Part shown: in pieces, positions 7,332 to 9,367 of the stretch | Numbering within the stretch: the stretch's first letter is position 1 | How the letters are laid out: every line of letters begins with the position of its first letter | Source: an uncultured Bacteroidota bacterium | GTDB lineage: Bacteria; Bacteroidota; Bacteroidia; Chitinophagales; Chitinophagaceae | DNA length: 9,367 bases | Direction: 5' to 3' | NCBI GenBank assembly: GCA_903879995.1 | Contig: CAIRNW010000271.1 | Location: 1-9,367 of the forward strand | Notes under the pieces: model-generated | Database searches by the model: none | What the model was told of the DNA's origin: nothing | The model's input: only the letters and a program-made list of their open reading frames with translations | Made by a program: the position numbers and the translations under genes

Positions 7332-7655
7332 TCACATCATTATTAAAAATGCGGCAGCGGCGGCAGCAGACATTCTTCCTCCCTCAACGGTTGCAATAAT
7401 TTCGGCAGTTGAGGACTGGCCTAATCTTACCCGATCTCCCTCAACGGTTGCAATAATTGGGCCGCTATATCCTCTTCTTATACTATTTCCATCAACCGCT
7501 ACTAAAACTTCATTTAGAGATGAGCCCCTTCTTATGACATTTCCATCAATGCGTGCGATAATTTCACCACTGGAGCTATTCCCCTTTCGAATATATTTCC
7601 CGTCAATTGTGAGGATAGGGGTTCCATATTTTGAGTTTCCTCTGTAAATTTTCAT
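7332..7655 (-). CDS. Repeat protein of the beta-flower type (107 aa)
   Basis: The protein is almost entirely five short repeats with consensus I-R-x-G-x-S...I-I-A-x-[IV]-[DE]-G, starting near residues 3, 22, 41, 59 and 76 (17-19 residues each). Such repeats match the small bacterial proteins annotated as '4-fold' or '5-fold beta-flower' proteins, where each repeat forms a beta-hairpin blade. That name comes from memory of the family and no biochemical role is known to me. The last 13 residues are unlike the repeats: MS, six alanines, then FLIMM, encoded by a locally GC-rich run. No signal peptide is present. The last two repeats share a 23-nt identical DNA segment (7379-7401 and 7436-7458), so one probably arose by recent duplication. 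The ATG follows an AT-rich leader without a Shine-Dalgarno. It lies 121 nt after the membrane-protein gene and has its own possible promoter. Confidence 0.8.
   Translation of the reverse strand: MKIYRGNSKYGTPILTIDGKYIRKGNSSSGEIIARIDGNVIRRGSSLNEVLVAVDGNSIRRGYSGPIIATVEGDRVRLGQSSTAEIIATVEGGRMSAAAAAAFLIMM
7379..7458. repeat. 23-nt perfect direct repeat, 57-nt period, inside the beta-flower gene
   Basis: Positions 7379-7401 and 7436-7458 are identical and begin 57 nt (19 codons) apart, so both copies encode IIATVEG in frame. The earlier repeats keep the amino-acid pattern but not the DNA identity. Confidence 0.85.
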
Positions 7656-7712
7656 ATTATTGAATTTTAAAATTTGATTTTAAAAATAACTTAGTAATGA
7701 GTCACCCATCAT

Positions 7713-7720
7713 CAAAAATA
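7713..7720 (-). promoter_or_regulatory. Possible -7 element of the beta-flower gene
   Basis: On the minus strand TATTTTTG fits TAnnTTTG exactly and lies 57 bp upstream of ATG 7655. No TTTG-like -33 element is found at the expected 19-nt distance. The local sequence is AT-rich, so a chance match is quite possible. Confidence 0.28.
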
Positions 7721-7776
7721 TACTACTACATATTAGACTTATTGCGAGGGAAATCATTGAGGGGGCAAAAAGGCTC

Positions 7777-8181
7777 TCATTTTAGTCGCTCATTATCTTT
7801 ACTATTTTCAATCATTTTCATAGATAAATCGTGCAAGGTTCTGGTAAGATCTGCCAATTCTTCAATATCCTTATCTGTTACACGACCTGTTTTATCGAAG
7901 AGAAATTTCCGAATTTCAATGACTTGTGTAAGAGCTTCTACCTTGGTAGAATAATCTAGTCTTTCATTTTGTCGAGCGGAATCGTTTTTTTGCTCTCTTA
8001 TTGAGATAAAGGCAATAATTACAGCGATTCCTGAAGTAATTGCACTGACCACTTCGTAGTAACTTTGTAGCTCATTTGTTCCGAAGAACAACAGAATATA
8101 CTTTTTTATCAATAGTGGCAACAGTAACAATAAAAGGACAAATACTATACCAAATGAAAAGTAGTCAATTTTCGTCTTCAT
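7777..8181 (-). CDS. Small membrane protein with two transmembrane helices (134 aa)
   Basis: I recognise no family. Residues of about 8-33 are strongly hydrophobic, including a run of leucines (FVLLLLLLPLLI), and about 42-60 form a second hydrophobic helix (VVSAITSGIAVIIAFISI). The remaining ~70 residues are polar, charged and probably helical (IREQKNDSARQNERL onward), and would form a cytoplasmic coiled-coil-like tail. The short loop between the helices implies a hairpin with both ends on one side of the inner membrane. The ATG directly follows the TAA of the preceding gene, with no base between, so the two are probably translationally coupled and may act together. Such small two-helix proteins occur both as ordinary membrane proteins and as membrane-acting partners in defence modules. 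Nothing here decides between these. Confidence 0.72.
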   Translation of the reverse strand: MKTKIDYFSFGIVFVLLLLLLPLLIKKYILLFFGTNELQSYYEVVSAITSGIAVIIAFISIREQKNDSARQNERLDYSTKVEALTQVIEIRKFLFDKTGRVTDKDIEELADLTRTLHDLSMKMIENSKDNERLK

Positions 8182-8634
8182 TTACCTTCTTAATAAATTT
8201 ACATACGCAACCTTAAAAATATCATCTTTATCCAGGAATAGTTGATTATTTACCCTTGGATCTGGAGAAGTAGGGTTAATATTGATTTGTTCTACAATAT
8301 GATTTTCAGGATCTTCTAAAAAACGCATTATTGCTGGTATATATGGGGCGGTAATGTAGTTTAAGTAACCTGGCATAGTACTCCAAATTGGATTCCCATA
8401 CTGGCTTGTGCTGTTTTTCAAGGCTGGGGTGAGCTGTTCTCTTCTCCGATAAACTGCATCCCATTTTGCTTGGTCAATTTCGTGAACATTATCTCTAGAA
8501 TTTTTAAAGAGTATTGCCCCTCTATCCAGGTATACGCGTATTTTGGATTGCATACCTAATGTTGGTATCACCAAATCTGAACACTCTCCAAGATGTTCCT
8601 GGAGAAGTCCTTTAGCTTTCTCAAACGATATCAT
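8182..8634 (-). CDS. Uncharacterised 150-aa protein, coupled to the membrane-protein gene
   Basis: I do not recognise this protein. With ATG 8634 it has 150 residues, starting MISFEKAKGLLQEHLGEC. It carries a central IDQAKWDAVYRRREQL segment, a Pro/Tyr-rich stretch (MPGYLNYITAPYIPAIM) and a C-terminus FKVAYVNLLRR. It is mixed alpha/beta in look, with no signal peptide and no catalytic motif I can name. The frame also permits ATG 8736 (184 residues). I reject that start because the added 34 residues are AT-rich and intergenic in look, and because A-rich sequence and a weak promoter-like pattern sit just before 8634. Its TAA abuts the ATG of the two-helix membrane-protein gene, indicating a two-gene unit in which this soluble protein may partner the membrane protein. 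Confidence 0.65.
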   Translation of the reverse strand: MISFEKAKGLLQEHLGECSDLVIPTLGMQSKIRVYLDRGAILFKNSRDNVHEIDQAKWDAVYRRREQLTPALKNSTSQYGNPIWSTMPGYLNYITAPYIPAIMRFLEDPENHIVEQININPTSPDPRVNNQLFLDKDDIFKVAYVNLLRR

Positions 8635-8645
8635 ATTTTTTTTGA

Positions 8646-8676
8646 CGAATATAGATATTACTTGAAAATTGCGAAA
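8646..8676 (-). promoter_or_regulatory. Weak promoter-like pattern before the 150-aa gene
   Basis: On the minus strand TTTC (8673-8676), a 19-nt spacer and TATATTCG (8646-8653) each differ by one base from the Bacteroidota elements TTTG and TAnnTTTG. The leader to ATG 8634 would be only a few nucleotides, which is short. The match may be chance in AT-rich DNA. Confidence 0.25.
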
Positions 8677-8762
8677 AAAAATTAAGGGAATTAGTATTTC
8701 CCCTATTAAAAATTTAAAATTCAATTTATTAAACATGTAAAAATAAATATATATTCACCTAT

Positions 8763-8787
8763 TTTTTTGAACCATTCGTTCAAAAAA
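8763..8787. repeat. Perfect inverted repeat, 10-bp arms, 5-nt loop
   Basis: TTTTTTGAAC (8763-8772) and GTTCAAAAAA (8778-8787) flank the loop CATTC. The T and A runs resemble a bidirectional terminator, but the stem has only four G/C pairs and no gene ends here, so an operator-like role is as likely. The right part of this repeat recurs at 8851-8863. Confidence 0.5.
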
Positions 8788-8863
8788 TCGAAGCTAGCTC
8801 AGCAAAGCGTGATGGCACTCTAAAAATTAGGGCAGTAAATTTTTTCTAACTTCGTTCAAAAAA
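8775..8863. repeat. 13-nt direct repeat TTCGTTCAAAAAA, two copies
   Basis: Identical copies lie at 8775-8787 and 8851-8863, 76 bp apart start to start. Similarity decays after the identical core. They may be fragments of a dispersed intergenic repeat or chance matches in AT-rich DNA. Confidence 0.4.
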
Positions 8864-8987
8864 GCAGGTATGACCAACCGAAGAAAATTTAGGTCCGAGT
8901 TCAATAAGAAAGTCTTTAACCACTCCGCCTCGCTAAAAACTGGAGGCCCCACGCATCTCCCGCCCTTCCCTTTTCCCCAAAAAAACC

Positions 8988-9022
8988 TACCTTTACGCCT
9001 CAACCAAACCTTTACCGCCCAA
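8988..9022 (+). promoter_or_regulatory. Possible rightward promoter and start codon cut off by the composition break
   Basis: TACCTTTA (8988-8995) differs by one base from the -7 consensus TAnnTTTG and lies 26 nt before an ATG at 9022, followed by codons for NPSFS. No clear -33 element is present. It could be the native start of a rightward gene whose body is replaced by the high-GC segment. Confidence 0.22.
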
Positions 9023-9039
9023 TGAACCCATCCTTCTCG

Positions 9040-9367
9040 CGGCGCCCTGGCGTCAGCGCTGGGCGGCGGCAGCGCGGTGCAGGGCAGCGGCACCGGCCGC
9101 GGCAGCGGCGGCGTCGGCGGCCTCGCCCGCTTCTCAGGCCGAGCGGGCTCCACCACCGGCGCAGCTCGAAGCGGCGGAGCGTGCAGCCGCGGCGACGGGG
9201 CGGCGGGCGCCATGATAGTCGGCGACCCCTCCACCTCGGCCGCGGCGGCGCGGCGAGGCCTCTTGCTCGCCGTCTGCGTCGGCGGTGGCGTCGGCGGCGG
9301 CGGCAGGATCTCCTCCTTCTGCTGCGCGCCGGCCGTCGTCGGCGCAGCCGTCGGTGAGGCGGCGACC
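9040..9367 (-). other. Very high-GC segment of probable foreign or contaminant origin
   Basis: From about 9030-9045 to the right edge the DNA is extremely GC-rich: 53/60 G+C at 9061-9120 against 24/60 at 8761-8820. The minus strand has a stop-free frame to the window edge, with G or C in almost every third codon position. Its translation is rich in Ala, Pro and Arg, with a PPPPTPPPTQTASKRPRR-like stretch that resembles a basic nuclear-localisation patch in a disordered eukaryotic protein. A GC-rich actinobacterial or myxobacterial source is also possible. The frame runs on into the AT-rich side only by chance. It is unlike every other gene here in composition and codon use, so I read it as a chimeric join or contaminating sequence. 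The exact breakpoint cannot be fixed by eye. Confidence 0.6.

Larger units (their letters stand above)
8635..9021. other. AT-rich non-coding interval before the composition break
   Basis: No convincing gene is visible in these 387 bp. It holds a weak promoter pattern for the leftward gene, an inverted repeat at 8763-8787, a 13-nt direct repeat, and a pyrimidine-rich stretch at 8950-9020 that may lead into a rightward gene. A frame open on the minus strand from the right edge to a stop at 8827 crosses the composition break and I do not regard it as a gene. Confidence 0.55.

Noticed and set aside
8635..8736. 34-residue N-terminal extension of the 150-aa protein from ATG 8736
   Set aside because: The sequence is very AT-rich and intergenic in look; the hydrophobic residues arise from A/T-rich codons, and ATG 8634 has a better A-rich leader. 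It is not fully excluded.
8827..9234. Minus-strand 135-codon frame crossing the composition break
   Set aside because: It joins a Pro/Ala-rich high-GC half to an AT-rich half by chance. No single genome's codon use explains it, so it is not annotated as a gene.
9022..9357. Plus-strand 111-codon Arg-rich frame
   Set aside because: Runs of Arg and Leu are typical of a wrong frame in high-GC DNA. At most the first few codons may be native.
1..9367. CRISPR arrays, tRNA or rRNA genes, insertion sequences
   Set aside because: I saw no regularly spaced repeats, cloverleaf-like segments, conserved rRNA blocks or transposase motifs on either strand.

Overview
The window looks like a chromosomal defence-type segment from a member of the Bacteroidota. 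The evidence is the lack of Shine-Dalgarno sequences, with A-rich leaders before start codons. Candidate promoters also fit the Bacteroidota pattern (TTTG-like -33, about 19 nt spacer, TAnnTTTG -7). A finer placement, for example Saprospiria-like, would be a guess. All genes I accept lie on the minus strand, so the layout reads right to left.

Positions 1-6956 hold one compact operon. In transcription order it encodes a 974-aa RapA/SNF2-type helicase, a 46-aa small ORF squeezed between neighbours, a 988-aa Mod-like (beta-class, DPPY) DNA methyltransferase, and the first 283 residues of a PHP-domain protein that runs off the left edge. The last protein resembles the TrlF-like PHP + AAA-like ATPase family. 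Helicase + methyltransferase + PHP/ATPase is the gene content of 'Hma'-like (helicase-methylase-ATPase) antiviral loci, as I recall them from computational defence-system surveys. The methyltransferase would mark host DNA, the helicase would move along or remodel DNA, and the PHP metal site is the only nuclease-like centre visible. The most striking signal is inside the methyltransferase. About 750 bp between its two catalytic motifs, exactly the target-recognition region, is sharply AT-rich while both flanks are GC-rich. This suggests a swapped specificity domain.

Positions 6957-7331 are non-coding. They hold a good candidate promoter for the operon, with a dyad over the -7 element and flanking 8-bp direct repeats, and further upstream a long imperfect hairpin. 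Positions 7332-7655 encode a 107-aa protein of five short repeats of the beta-flower type. Positions 7777-8634 encode two abutting small genes: a 150-aa protein of unknown family and a 134-aa two-helix membrane protein.

Positions 8635-9021 are non-coding and mostly AT-rich, with a 10-bp-arm inverted repeat and a 13-nt direct repeat. At about 9030-9045 the composition jumps to very high GC. The remaining ~325 bp read as a proline/alanine-rich protein segment unlike everything else here. I treat this end as a probable chimeric join or contaminant, possibly cutting off the start of a rightward native gene at 9022.
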